From: Microbacterium murale
GTDB lineage: Bacteria; Actinomycetota; Actinomycetes; Actinomycetales; Microbacteriaceae
Assembly: GCF_014635185.1 (NCBI RefSeq)
Contig: NZ_BMCM01000004.1
Location: 62,001-126,000 of the forward strand
Direction: 5' to 3'
Length of the DNA: 64,000 bases
The notes under the pieces were generated by a model. That model saw nothing but the letters and a program-made list of their open reading frames with translations, was not told the origin of the DNA and ran no database searches. Below, one piece after another: positions 17,909 through 27,584 of this stretch (positions within the stretch are counted from its first letter, which is position 1; each line of letters begins with the position of its first letter). The translations under genes and the position numbers were made by a program.

Positions 17909-20900
17909 ATGGCGGCACGAACACGCACACGTCGGAGAGGACTGCGGGCACTGTGGGCGGCCACGGCGGCGATCGCGATCGGGATGACGAGTGTGATCGG
18001 CGGTGGGTTACCGGCCGCGTACGCCGCCGACGGCGACCTCGAGCCCGTCAAGACGGCGAGTGTCACAGAGGTCGCACCCGGCCAGTCGTTCAGTTACGCG
18101 ATCGGCGTCTCGTGCACATCGATCACGACCGGCTGCGTGAACGCCACCCTCACCGACACGGTGCCCGACGCCTTCGAGATCCTGGATGCCACCATCGGGA
18201 CCGGGCTGGACGGCGATCTCACCATCACAGGGCAGACCGTCGATGTGGCGTTCACGATGCCGATCGCCAACGGCGGCCAGGGTGTTCCCGGCGGCACGAC
18301 CGGAAGCGTGACGATCGAAGTTCGGCTCCGCGCGGACACTCCCTATGAGGCGAACGGCATCCCGATCCGCAACACCGCCACGACCGACGGCGACTCGCAG
18401 ACCAGCGGACCGCTGCCGTCGTTCGCCGACGTCACCCCCGTCATCCCACTGTCGCTCGCCGTCACGGCGTCCAAGACGATCGATCCCGCCAGCGCCGTCG
18501 CCGCGCCCGGTCAGGCCGTCACCGCGACGGTGACCGCCCAGAACGCGTCCAACGCCCTCGCCGAGAGCATGATGATCGTCGACCCGATCGATCCGGCCAC
18601 CCCCGGCAACCCGTTCGACACGCTGCCGTTCACCGGCCTCGGTGCGGTCACCTACCCCGCCGGAGCCGATCAGGCGCAGACAGAGGTGTGGGACGGCGCC
18701 GCCTGGGTGCCCGGCCCGGTCGTCGCGGCGACGGCACCGCCGACCACGCCGGCCTCGGTCGACGACGCCGATGTGCGCGGCGTGCGCATCACGTTCACAG
18801 ACACGGACGACAGCGGCATCGCCGCGGACGCCTCCGCCTCCGCCGAGATCGGCATGGAGCACCCCGACGACATCGGCGAGATCACTGACGACGTGACCGT
18901 GACGAACACCACGCGCAGTACCGTCGCGCGCGACGGCACCACGGCGAGCGGCGACGGATCCGCGACCCACCAGATCATCGCCGAGGACATCGAGATCACG
19001 ACGCAGAAGAGCTTCGACCCGTCGTCGGTCGCGGCCGGCGACGCCACCACGGCGACGATCACCTCGGGCAACGCGAGCGAGTTCCCCCTCGCCGAGCTGA
19101 CGATCACAGAGCCGGCGATGCCCGGCGGCGACCCGTACGCGGACGGGTTCGACCAGAGCATGCAGTTCGCCGGTTTCGACACGGCGATCACGTACCCGCA
19201 GGGCGCGACGGGCGCGACCATCACCTACTACTACGCGGACGGGACGGAAGAGGGTCCGGTGGCCTTCGCCGACGGCGCCGTCCCCCCGGCCCCCGCCGGT
19301 GACCCGGTGCGATTCCAGATCAGTTTCACCGGGCAGATAGCGCCGGAAACGCAGGTCGTCATCCCGTTCGGTGTGCAGACCGACCCGGATCAGGCCGGAT
19401 ACCCCGCGACCATCACCAACACCGCCACGACGACCGGCACCAGCGCCGGCGGCGCGGAGGTGTCGCAGGACGGCAGCGCCGACCTGCTGGTGTACGAGGC
19501 GCACATCGAGACGACCACCAGCAAGTCGATCTACCCCGGCACGATCCTCGACCGTCCGGGCGAGTGGGAGCTGGTGACGCTCAACGGCATGATCGACCCG
19601 TTCCCGCAGACGACGACGGATGCTGACACGTTGGTCGTGCAGGACCCGGCGGTGGTGCCCTACGCGGTCGACGACACGTTCTGGGACACGTTCGACGCCA
19701 CCGCGATCACCGAGACCGCCGTCCCTGCGCGGTCCACCCTGACGATCAACTACTGGAACGGCACCGACTGGGTGCCGCTGCTCGATGAGAACGGCGACGA
19801 GGTGATCGTCGCCGGCCCGACCGTGTTCAGCATGGACATCCCGCCCACCGAGCAGGACGAGATCCTGGGACTGCAGTTCGTCTACGAAGCCGACGACGGG
19901 TCGTCGTTCGCGGCCGGAACGACCGTGGAGCCGCACTTCACCGCGGAAGTCCGCGAAACCGAGCGGGATCCGGCGACGACGACCACACCGCCGGTAGACA
20001 TCGAGAATTGCGCCGTGACGTCGGCATCGACCACCGACACCCAATCGGCGGCGGACGGCGACGCGATCGGGTGCGCGAACTCGCACCTCGACCCGTACGA
20101 CCCCGACGGCGACGGGCCCGACGTCATCGACAAGACGCTGGCTCCGGAGATCGTGACCTCGCGATCGGCAGCCGATGTGCGCGCGCAGCTGCACTGGTCG
20201 ACCGGCGGTCTCAGCGGCATCGAGCAGGTGACCGTGCAGGATGAGGCCGCTCCTGGCTCGCTCGCGGACGTCGGCGACTCGTTCTACGACGCGTTCGACC
20301 TGGTCGGCGTCGATGCCATCACCGCGGATATGGATCCGTATCTTCAGTTCGATCAGATCACCGGGGTGGAGATCTGGGACGGCGCCCAGTGGCGTGAGAT
20401 CGCCAACGATCCGTGCCCCGACGCCTGCGTGGGTGGCTTCCCCGGGGTCACGTTCGTCGATAACGACCGCGACGATGCGCTCGGCGTGCGCCTGGTCTTC
20501 GAGGAGAGCGAGGATCGGGCGGATGCCGCGGCCGGTGACCCGACGGCCCCGCCGGTGGGCAGCGGGGTGGCGCGCTCGAGCGGCAACGACCGCCGCGTGG
20601 ACCTGCACTTCGAACTGCGCGACACCCGCCGCTCGGACGGCGTCCCGGCGACGGGAGCGCTCGACTACAACGTCACGGAGGATCCGGACGATCCTGCCGT
20701 CGGCACGGTCGGGAACACGGCCGCCGTCACCGGTACCACCGACGGCGAGCAGTTCATCCGGACGGAGGACGGTGCGACGATCGGCATCGTCGACGTGCCC
20801 CTCAACGTCGACACGAGCAAGACGTGGTCGAACAGCCCGTTCGGCATCCCGCCGGAAGGCACACCGACCTCGGACTTCCCGACCGGCCGCGTGACGCTGG

Positions 20901-23900
20901 ACGCCACGAACCGCACCGCCACGCGAGTCGACACGCTCACGATCGCCGACCCGGCACCGGGCAGCCCGCAGAACCCGTTCACGTACTTCGATCTGGACGA
21001 CATCCGGGACATCGTCGTGCCCACGGGTGCGGTCGCCGACGAGACCAGCGTGGTGCTCAGCCGCGACACCGACGACGACGGCATCGCCGATTCGGGCAGC
21101 GCGACCGAACACACGATCGCCGAGGCCGAGGCGCTGGAGGCCGCGGACATGACCGACGTCGTCGGCATCGTCGTGACCTTCGAAGGACGCATCGATCCCG
21201 ACGCCTCCGCCGCGGTCGTCATGGATCTGCGCATGCGCGAGTTCGTGCGCGGCACCGCAGACGATCCGGTCGACCTCGACGACAGCCCGGTCACGAACGT
21301 CTCCCAGGCGACGGTTGCGGACGCCGGTGGAGGGACGTCAGGAAACACTCCGACGGATCAGGCCTCGGCTCAAGTGGAGTTCGCCGATCTCTCACTCGAT
21401 GTGGCGACGCAGAAGTCGTTCGCTCCCGACGCGCAGACCGAACCGGACGACGGCCCAGTCGTGATGACGCTCACCGGTCAGCCGACAGGTTCCGCACGTA
21501 CCCAGGGGATGCGCATCGACGACGAGGACACCTCCTTCTGGAACGCGTTCGACTATGTCGGCATCGATCCCTCGTTCACACTGACCTCGCCCATCAACAG
21601 GGTGCGCATGGACGTGCTCACCGGTGCGACGTTCACGCCCCTCGGCGACGAGATCCTGAGAACGGGCGGTGACTGGATCGAGGGCGAGTTCCTGACGCAG
21701 GCCGATTTCCTGGCGAATACTCTGCCGACCGGGGTCGATCCGGACGAGGTGCAGGCGATCCGCTTCACCTTCGCCGAGCTGGACGATGCCGGCGAACCCC
21801 AGCAATGGGAGAACCCGATTGACCCGGTGCAGAACGTTCCGGTGCTCGTACAGCGCCGAGCCGATCTGCGCACCGGTGGCGAGGTGCCGAGTGATCGGTC
21901 AGACCTCGAAGCCGCACCAGGAGAGAACTCACCGGGAGAGTTCACCAATGACATCACGACGACGGTATGCGCGAACCTGCAGGCCACCTGCGCACCGGGA
22001 GAGGTCGGAGTCGTCACGGCCATCGCGACGGATACCATCCGCTACGTTCACGCCACCTCTGCCGTCGAGATCACGAAGACGCCCACGGAGGGCAGCCAGT
22101 TCGCGCCGGCCACGCCCATTCCCTACGTCATCTCCGTGACGAACACTGGTCAGTGGCCGATCGAGAATCCCGTGATCGTCGACGATCCCACGGCCGACGG
22201 GCAGCTGATCCTCGATCCGGATGCCGGCCCGGAGGGCCCGTACACCTACACCTCGAGCACTGCGTCGATGCCGACCGACACCGAGCTCGTGGACGTGGAG
22301 GAGTCCGATGACGCCCTCACCTTCACGTTCCCTGAGGGAAGCGTGCTCGAACCCGGCGAGACGTACGCCGTCGGCATCGACCTGGTGATCGCACCGGGCG
22401 TCGAGGGCGGCACCGAGATCGAGAACACCGCATCCGTCAGCGGCGACCGCCCGTTCGACGAGTGCAACGGCGCTGCGGGCCCCACGGACGACTGCGCGAC
22501 CGACACCTTCATCACGGTGCTGGCGGCAGGTGCCGTGCGCTCCGGAAAGCTGGTGCGGCCCATCGACCAGGAGCTCGGCTCGTTCGACAACAACACCGGC
22601 GAGGAGTGCGCGCCCGCGGACCTGTCCGCCTACGACCCGGACGGCGAAGGCTTCTCCGCCACGCCGTGCGTGCCGATCGCGAAGCCCGGCGGCGAGGTCG
22701 AATGGCGATTCGCGATCGTCAACACCGGAAACATCCCGATGGACCGCATCGTGCTCGCCGATCGCCTGCCGACCCCCGGCGACACCGGTGTGCTCAGCGG
22801 CCTCGACAGGGGAAGCGAGTGGACCCCGCTGTTCGACGGCGGAGTCGAACTCGTGCAGGCCCCGGCAGACGCCGACTGGAGCTACCAGGTCACGACCGGC
22901 GACGTGTGCGCGGATGATCTCCCCCAGACGCTGTCGCCGGCATGCGCGGACGGAGCCTGGGTCGATCCCGGTGCTGCGGCGGAATCCGAAGTGACCGGCA
23001 TCCAGGTGACGATCGACATGCCCACTCCCCTGGAGCCCGGCGGCGTCATCCTGGTCGATTACGACACCGTCGCCGCGGCCTACGCGCCGGGCACCGGGCC
23101 CGCGACGCTGACCGAGCACCCCGTCGCCTGGAACACGGTCGCCGCGGGCGCTCACCTGACGGCGACGCAGGCGAGCGGCACGCCGGACATGCCGCCCACC
23201 GAGGGCGCGCGCGTCGGCGTCGCCCTCGCCACCGGCTCGCTCATGGTCGAGAAGACGGTGAGCGGAGACGCCGCCGACTTCGCACCGGACACGTTCGATG
23301 TCCAGCTCATCTGCGTCTCCGCCGCCGGAACACCGGTGGAGACCGAGCTGCCGCCGATCGACCTGACGCTCGTCGCGGACGAACCCCAGCAGGTCGACGG
23401 ACTCCCCTGGGGCGCGTCCTGCGAGATCGCCGAGGGCGACAACGGGCAGACCAGCACGTCCGGCACCGGAGGCGTGGTCGTGGATCCAGCCCAGCCCGAT
23501 GCTCCCGAGATCGAGGCCGCGTCGCTCGACAACGTGTACGAGCTCGCTGGCCTGGAGATCACCAAGACCGTGACCTCGGATGCCGTCGACGCCGACGGCG
23601 AGCCGATCGGGTACGGACCGTTCGAGGTGTCAGTCACCTGCACGTTCCTCGGCGAGGCCGTCTATGCGACCGGCTTCAGCGCGGACGATCCGATGGTGTT
23701 CGAGATCGCACAGGGCGAGACCGTGACCCTCGACGGACTGCCCGCCGGCGCGGAGTGCAGCATCGAGGAAACCGACGCCGCCGGAGCGATCGCCGTCAGC
23801 ACGACCGGCTCGAACGCGAACGGGGACGTCGACCAGGGCGGGGCGGACGGCATCGACATCGTCCTGACACCGGACGACGCCGGCCACACGAACGAGGCGG

Positions 23901-26338
23901 ATGTCGACAACGCGTTCGGCGTCGGCTCGCTCAGCGTCCTCAAGGTCACCGAACCCGCTGACTCGCCGTTCGCGCAAGGACCGTACGTCGCGCTCGTGGA
24001 GTGCACGCTGGAGGGGCAGTCGACCTGGAACGGCGAACTCGTCTTCGCCGCCGCCGAGGATGACCCGGCGACGGAGGACGACGACACCGACCTGGAGGCG
24101 ACCGTCGACGACATCGCCGCGGGATCGGAGTGCGTGGTCACCGAGACCGACGACGGCTTCGCGACCAGCAGCACGGTGTCCCCCGGAACCGTGACCGTTC
24201 CGCTCGGCGATGTCGTGACGGTCACGATCACGAACGTGTTCGCCGAGGGCTCCGTCACCGTCACCAAGGTGTTCGAGGGAGACACCAGGTGGGCGGACTC
24301 CAGCTATGACGTGACGATCCGATGCGTGGACCTGACCAGCCAGGACCTCGTCGTCAGCATTCCCGGTGGCGCGACGCGCACACTCACCGAGGCGAACTCG
24401 TGGACGACGACGTACGATCCGCTCCCCGCCGGCGCCCTGTGCACCCTTGCGGAGACCGATGCCGGCAACTCCTCGTCGACGCAGATCCTCGACGAGGACG
24501 GAGACCCGGTCGGCATCTGGCAGGTCGGCACGGCCGACGCCAGGGCGTTCAGCGTCGTGAACACGTTCGAGGTCGGCAGCATCGAGGTGACGAAGACGAC
24601 GTCGGGTGACGGCGCCGAGCTGTGGGGGACGTCCTCCTTCTCCGTCCATCTCGAGTGCACCGCGATGATCGACGGCGCCCCCGCCGTCATCGACATCCCC
24701 GGCGGCGCCGACCGCGTCCTTCAGGTGACCGCCGACCCCGCGACGGCGACCACCACGTACGAGGCGCTTCCGCCGGGAGCCGAGTGCATCGTGACCGAGA
24801 CCGATCCCGGCGGCGCGAGCGGTGTCGTGATGGAGCCGGCTGGCGGCGCCGTCACCGTCGGGGATGCCACCGGACCGGTCACGGTCGACATCGACAACGT
24901 GTTCGACGTCGGCGAGCTCGTGGTCGAGAAGACGATCACCGGCGACGGCGCGCAGTGGGCGACCGGGGACTTCGAGGTCTCGCTCGCCTGCACCTGGAAC
25001 GGCGCACCGGTCGACATCCCCGGGGGTGCAACCCGCGTGCTCTCGCAGTCGGCAGGCATGACGACGACGTACGAGGAGCTTCCGGACGGCGCCGTGTGCC
25101 AGGTCTCCGAGAGCGACGCGGCGAACGCTTCGGAGAGCACGATCAGCCCCGATGACGGCCTGGTCGTGGTGGAGCCGGGAGCCGTGGTGACGGTGGATGT
25201 CGAAAACCGGTTCGACGCCGGCGAGATCGTCGTCACCAAGGAGGTCACCGGCCCCGGCGCCGAGCTCGGCAGCACCACCTTCCTTGTGCAGCTCAGCTGC
25301 GAGTGGACGCTGCAGGGCGAGGTCGTCCAGCTCGACGTTCCGGGCACCGCGATCCGACGCCTGGGCGAGGCGAACGGCTTCACGACCACCTACGAGGGGC
25401 TGCCGGACGGCGCGGTGTGCACCCTTGTCGAGCAGTACGACGGCGGAGCGGGCTCGACGACGCTCTCGCCTGTGGACGGGGTCGTGACGGTGCAGGAGAA
25501 CGCGAGCGTCAGCATCGACGTCGTCAACGACTTCCCGGCGGGCAGCCTCGACCTTCGCAAGGTGCTCGCAGGATCGGGAGCGGACTACTTCGGCGCGGGA
25601 CCTTTCACGCTGCACGTGACATGCACGCTCGAGGACGGCAGGTCGATGCCGCGGACGGTGTACGACGAAGACGTGATCCTCGGCGGCGACGAGCCGATGG
25701 ACACGACGATCGACGGCATCCCCACCGGCTCCGTGTGCACCGTCGAGGAGACGGACGACGGCGTCGCGGACAGTCAGCTGATCCAGGGCTCCCCCGCAAC
25801 GATCGGCGACGGCGATGTCGTGACCGTCACGGCGACGAACACGTTCCTCACCGGCAGCGTCGTCGTCTCCAAGAAGGTGACTGGCAGCGGCGCCCCGACG
25901 CGCGGTAGCGGGCCGTTCGAGGTGACAGTGCAGTGCATCGATCCGGCCAGCGGCCGCGAGCTCGTGGACATTCCCGGTGGAGCCGTGCGAGTGCTCGACG
26001 AGGGCAACGACTACCTGACCGAGTACGAGGTGCTGCCGGCCGGTGCCCTGTGCGGCATCGCCGAAACCGATGACGGCGGAGCGGACGAAAAGCGGCTTCT
26101 CGACGCTTCGGGTGCGGAGATCGGACTCATCGCGCTGGACAGCGGCAGCCGGGTCGGCTTCTTCCTCGTACGCGCGGACGTGGAGGCGAGCTTCGAGCTG
26201 GAGAACACCTTCCACGCTCTGCCCGCGACCGGAGCAGACGGGACGGCGGCCGTCGTCGGCGGCCTCATCGGAATCATCCTGCTCTCGATCGGCGGCGTGA
26301 TCTTCGTGGTCGCCCGCAGACGGTCGGGTCGGGCATGA
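17909..26338 (+). CDS. Giant LPXTG-anchored surface protein with nine DUF5979 repeats
   Basis: A protein of about 2,809 residues. A signal peptide (basic start, hydrophobic core, likely cleavage after AYA at 39) is followed by Asp/Thr/Pro-rich beta modules. About six divergent modules of 170-220 residues start near 187, 364, 535, 747, 968 and 1166, each opening with an SK/QKS-type strand; three carry a clear W-(D/N)-G-x-x-W motif (WDGAAW, WNGTDW, WDGAQW). DUF11-like domains lie near 1386 and 1544. Nine DUF5979 repeats cover about 1776-2770, many with DIPGGA and LP-x-GA-x-C. The end has LPATG (2771-2775), a membrane helix and RRRSGRA: a sortase substrate. Calcium-type loops (DPDGDGPD, DTDDDGIAD) occur. 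Probably an adhesin or fibril. Start ATG 17909 fits the signal peptide. No sortase gene is in the window. Confidence 0.88.
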   Translation: MAARTRTRRRGLRALWAATAAIAIGMTSVIGGGLPAAYAADGDLEPVKTASVTEVAPGQSFSYAIGVSCTSITTGCVNATLTDTVPDAFEILDATIGTGLDGDLTITGQTVDVAFTMPIANGGQGVPGGTTGSVTIEVRLRADTPYEANGIPIRNTATTDGDSQTSGPLPSFADVTPVIPLSLAVTASKTIDPASAVAAPGQAVTATVTAQNASNALAESMMIVDPIDPATPGNPFDTLPFTGLGAVTYPAGADQAQTEVWDGAAWVPGPVVAATAPPTTPASVDDADVRGVRITFTDTDDSGIAADASASAEIGMEHPDDIGEITDDVTVTNTTRSTVARDGTTASGDGSATHQIIAEDIEITTQKSFDPSSVAAGDATTATITSGNASEFPLAELTITEPAMPGGDPYADGFDQSMQFAGFDTAITYPQGATGATITYYYADGTEEGPVAFADGAVPPAPAGDPVRFQISFTGQIAPETQVVIPFGVQTDPDQAGYPATITNTATTTGTSAGGAEVSQDGSADLLVYEAHIETTTSKSIYPGTILDRPGEWELVTLNGMIDPFPQTTTDADTLVVQDPAVVPYAVDDTFWDTFDATAITETAVPARSTLTINYWNGTDWVPLLDENGDEVIVAGPTVFSMDIPPTEQDEILGLQFVYEADDGSSFAAGTTVEPHFTAEVRETERDPATTTTPPVDIENCAVTSASTTDTQSAADGDAIGCANSHLDPYDPDGDGPDVIDKTLAPEIVTSRSAADVRAQLHWSTGGLSGIEQVTVQDEAAPGSLADVGDSFYDAFDLVGVDAITADMDPYLQFDQITGVEIWDGAQWREIANDPCPDACVGGFPGVTFVDNDRDDALGVRLVFEESEDRADAAAGDPTAPPVGSGVARSSGNDRRVDLHFELRDTRRSDGVPATGALDYNVTEDPDDPAVGTVGNTAAVTGTTDGEQFIRTEDGATIGIVDVPLNVDTSKTWSNSPFGIPPEGTPTSDFPTGRVTLDATNRTATRVDTLTIADPAPGSPQNPFTYFDLDDIRDIVVPTGAVADETSVVLSRDTDDDGIADSGSATEHTIAEAEALEAADMTDVVGIVVTFEGRIDPDASAAVVMDLRMREFVRGTADDPVDLDDSPVTNVSQATVADAGGGTSGNTPTDQASAQVEFADLSLDVATQKSFAPDAQTEPDDGPVVMTLTGQPTGSARTQGMRIDDEDTSFWNAFDYVGIDPSFTLTSPINRVRMDVLTGATFTPLGDEILRTGGDWIEGEFLTQADFLANTLPTGVDPDEVQAIRFTFAELDDAGEPQQWENPIDPVQNVPVLVQRRADLRTGGEVPSDRSDLEAAPGENSPGEFTNDITTTVCANLQATCAPGEVGVVTAIATDTIRYVHATSAVEITKTPTEGSQFAPATPIPYVISVTNTGQWPIENPVIVDDPTADGQLILDPDAGPEGPYTYTSSTASMPTDTELVDVEESDDALTFTFPEGSVLEPGETYAVGIDLVIAPGVEGGTEIENTASVSGDRPFDECNGAAGPTDDCATDTFITVLAAGAVRSGKLVRPIDQELGSFDNNTGEECAPADLSAYDPDGEGFSATPCVPIAKPGGEVEWRFAIVNTGNIPMDRIVLADRLPTPGDTGVLSGLDRGSEWTPLFDGGVELVQAPADADWSYQVTTGDVCADDLPQTLSPACADGAWVDPGAAAESEVTGIQVTIDMPTPLEPGGVILVDYDTVAAAYAPGTGPATLTEHPVAWNTVAAGAHLTATQASGTPDMPPTEGARVGVALATGSLMVEKTVSGDAADFAPDTFDVQLICVSAAGTPVETELPPIDLTLVADEPQQVDGLPWGASCEIAEGDNGQTSTSGTGGVVVDPAQPDAPEIEAASLDNVYELAGLEITKTVTSDAVDADGEPIGYGPFEVSVTCTFLGEAVYATGFSADDPMVFEIAQGETVTLDGLPAGAECSIEETDAAGAIAVSTTGSNANGDVDQGGADGIDIVLTPDDAGHTNEADVDNAFGVGSLSVLKVTEPADSPFAQGPYVALVECTLEGQSTWNGELVFAAAEDDPATEDDDTDLEATVDDIAAGSECVVTETDDGFATSSTVSPGTVTVPLGDVVTVTITNVFAEGSVTVTKVFEGDTRWADSSYDVTIRCVDLTSQDLVVSIPGGATRTLTEANSWTTTYDPLPAGALCTLAETDAGNSSSTQILDEDGDPVGIWQVGTADARAFSVVNTFEVGSIEVTKTTSGDGAELWGTSSFSVHLECTAMIDGAPAVIDIPGGADRVLQVTADPATATTTYEALPPGAECIVTETDPGGASGVVMEPAGGAVTVGDATGPVTVDIDNVFDVGELVVEKTITGDGAQWATGDFEVSLACTWNGAPVDIPGGATRVLSQSAGMTTTYEELPDGAVCQVSESDAANASESTISPDDGLVVVEPGAVVTVDVENRFDAGEIVVTKEVTGPGAELGSTTFLVQLSCEWTLQGEVVQLDVPGTAIRRLGEANGFTTTYEGLPDGAVCTLVEQYDGGAGSTTLSPVDGVVTVQENASVSIDVVNDFPAGSLDLRKVLAGSGADYFGAGPFTLHVTCTLEDGRSMPRTVYDEDVILGGDEPMDTTIDGIPTGSVCTVEETDDGVADSQLIQGSPATIGDGDVVTVTATNTFLTGSVVVSKKVTGSGAPTRGSGPFEVTVQCIDPASGRELVDIPGGAVRVLDEGNDYLTEYEVLPAGALCGIAETDDGGADEKRLLDASGAEIGLIALDSGSRVGFFLVRADVEASFELENTFHALPATGADGTAAVVGGLIGIILLSIGGVIFVVARRRSGRA
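18468..22065 (+). repeat. Six divergent beta modules in the N-terminal half of the surface protein
   Basis: The modules share an opening strand (SKTIDPAS, QKSFDPSS, SKSIYPGT, SKTWSNSP, QKSFAPDA and a weaker copy at about 20148) and, in at least three, an aromatic W-(D/N)-G-x-x-W turn. The sequences have diverged enough that no DNA-level repeat remains, suggesting an old array. Boundaries are approximate. Confidence 0.6.
23234..26218 (+). repeat. Array of nine DUF5979 repeats
   Basis: Nine protein repeats of about 105-125 residues, each beginning G-(S/E/L)-(I/L/V)-x-V-x-K and ending in N-x-F before the next Gly. Shared features are a central CT/CE strand, DIPGGA-type loop, LP-x-GA-x-C and E(T/S)D. 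The paired Cys residues per repeat may form disulfides outside the cell. DNA identity between copies is low. Confidence 0.8.
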
Positions 26339-27477
26339 GACCCGGTCGCCGCACGAAGGCGCACGCCCCTGCACAGGGGACGGAGCCTTCCCCGGTGAGC
26401 GGTTCGCGACTGGTCCGGATGCTACCGGCGCGCCCGCTGGTCTCCGGCCTCACCGTGGCGATCGGGGTCATCATCGCGGTCGCGCTCGCGACGGCGGTCG
26501 CCTCGATCTCCTCCGTGCTGATCACGGTTTTCCTGGGCCTCTTCCTCGCGCTGGGTCTCGATCCAGCCGTTGGCGCACTCGAACGCCGCGGCATACGCCG
26601 AGGGTGGGGCATCACGATCGTCGCGGTGTCCTTCCTGATTCTGGTCGTCGTCATCGCGCTCAGCATCGTCCCCGCCACCATCCGCCAGTTCGCGCATCTC
26701 GTCGAAGCGGCGCCGGAAGCCTTCGAGGCGATCCAGGCGAGCGACTGGTTCATCCAGGTAGAATCCGCGCTCGGCATCGACCTCTCGGCAGCCGTCGTCG
26801 AGGGTCTGCGCTCCGTCACGAATCTCTCCAACTTCCTTGCGGTCTCCGGAGGCGTGCTGCGCGCAGGGTTCGGGATCGTCGGCGGCCTCTCCAGCGCCGT
26901 CATGATCGTGGTGTTGACGCTCTACTTCGTGTCGTCGATGCCGATGATGAAAGCAGCGCTGACGAACCTGCGCCCCGCCTATCATCGTGCCCAGTTCGCG
27001 TCCCTTCTCGATCAGATCACCACGTCCGTCGGCAGGGTCGTCGCCGGCGGCATCACGCTGTCGACGTTCAACGCCGTCATGGTATTCGTGCTCCAGCTCG
27101 CGATAGGATCGGCGATTCCGGTGCTCCTGGGGATCGTCGCGTTCTTCGTGACGCTCGTCCCGATGATCGGCTCGCTCGTCTTCCTCGTGATCGGAAGCGT
27201 GAGCGCTCTGTTCGTCAGCCCTTGGGCTGCCGGCGTGTTCCTGATCGGCTACTTCGTCTACATCCAGTTCGAGGCGTACTTCCTGACGCCGCGCATAATG
27301 GGACGAGCGGTCGCGCTGCCCGCAGTCCTCGTCATCACAGGCGCGATGATCGGCGCTGCGCTGATGGGCCTGCTGGGCGCGCTCGTCGCGATCCCGATCA
27401 CCGCGTCTGTGCTGATCATCCTCCGTGAGGTCGTGATCCCTCGTCAGGATGCCAGGACGACAGCCCCGGAGGAGTGA
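26335..27477 (+). CDS. AI-2E-family transporter, copy 1
   Basis: A 380-residue membrane protein of the AI-2E (YdiK/PerM) family: two N-terminal helix pairs, a long amphipathic middle (about 105-215), then LVPMIGSLVFLVIG and FEAYFLTPRIMGRAV, a family hallmark. Members have been linked to autoinducer export and to Na+/H+ antiport; the substrate here is unknown. The ATG overlaps the stop of the giant surface protein (ATGA), so both are made from one transcript. A second family member lies at 34955-36013. Confidence 0.85.
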   Translation: MRPGRRTKAHAPAQGTEPSPVSGSRLVRMLPARPLVSGLTVAIGVIIAVALATAVASISSVLITVFLGLFLALGLDPAVGALERRGIRRGWGITIVAVSFLILVVVIALSIVPATIRQFAHLVEAAPEAFEAIQASDWFIQVESALGIDLSAAVVEGLRSVTNLSNFLAVSGGVLRAGFGIVGGLSSAVMIVVLTLYFVSSMPMMKAALTNLRPAYHRAQFASLLDQITTSVGRVVAGGITLSTFNAVMVFVLQLAIGSAIPVLLGIVAFFVTLVPMIGSLVFLVIGSVSALFVSPWAAGVFLIGYFVYIQFEAYFLTPRIMGRAVALPAVLVITGAMIGAALMGLLGALVAIPITASVLIILREVVIPRQDARTTAPEE

Positions 27478-27584
27478 CCGATGGCATCGCCCGCTGCGGG
27501 TGAACTCCGCATGAGGCCCGCGCACCTGCGATGCCAGCATGAACGCGACCGCCACACGGCGATCGCGACGGACGGGAGCGGACA

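Noticed and set aside
18008-26374. Very long minus-strand open frames (about 1,034 and 914 codons) opposite the giant surface-protein gene
   Set aside because: High-GC codon usage of the plus-strand gene leaves the antisense frame free of stops. The products are Arg/Asp/His-rich without domains, while the plus strand has a signal peptide, repeats and LPXTG end.
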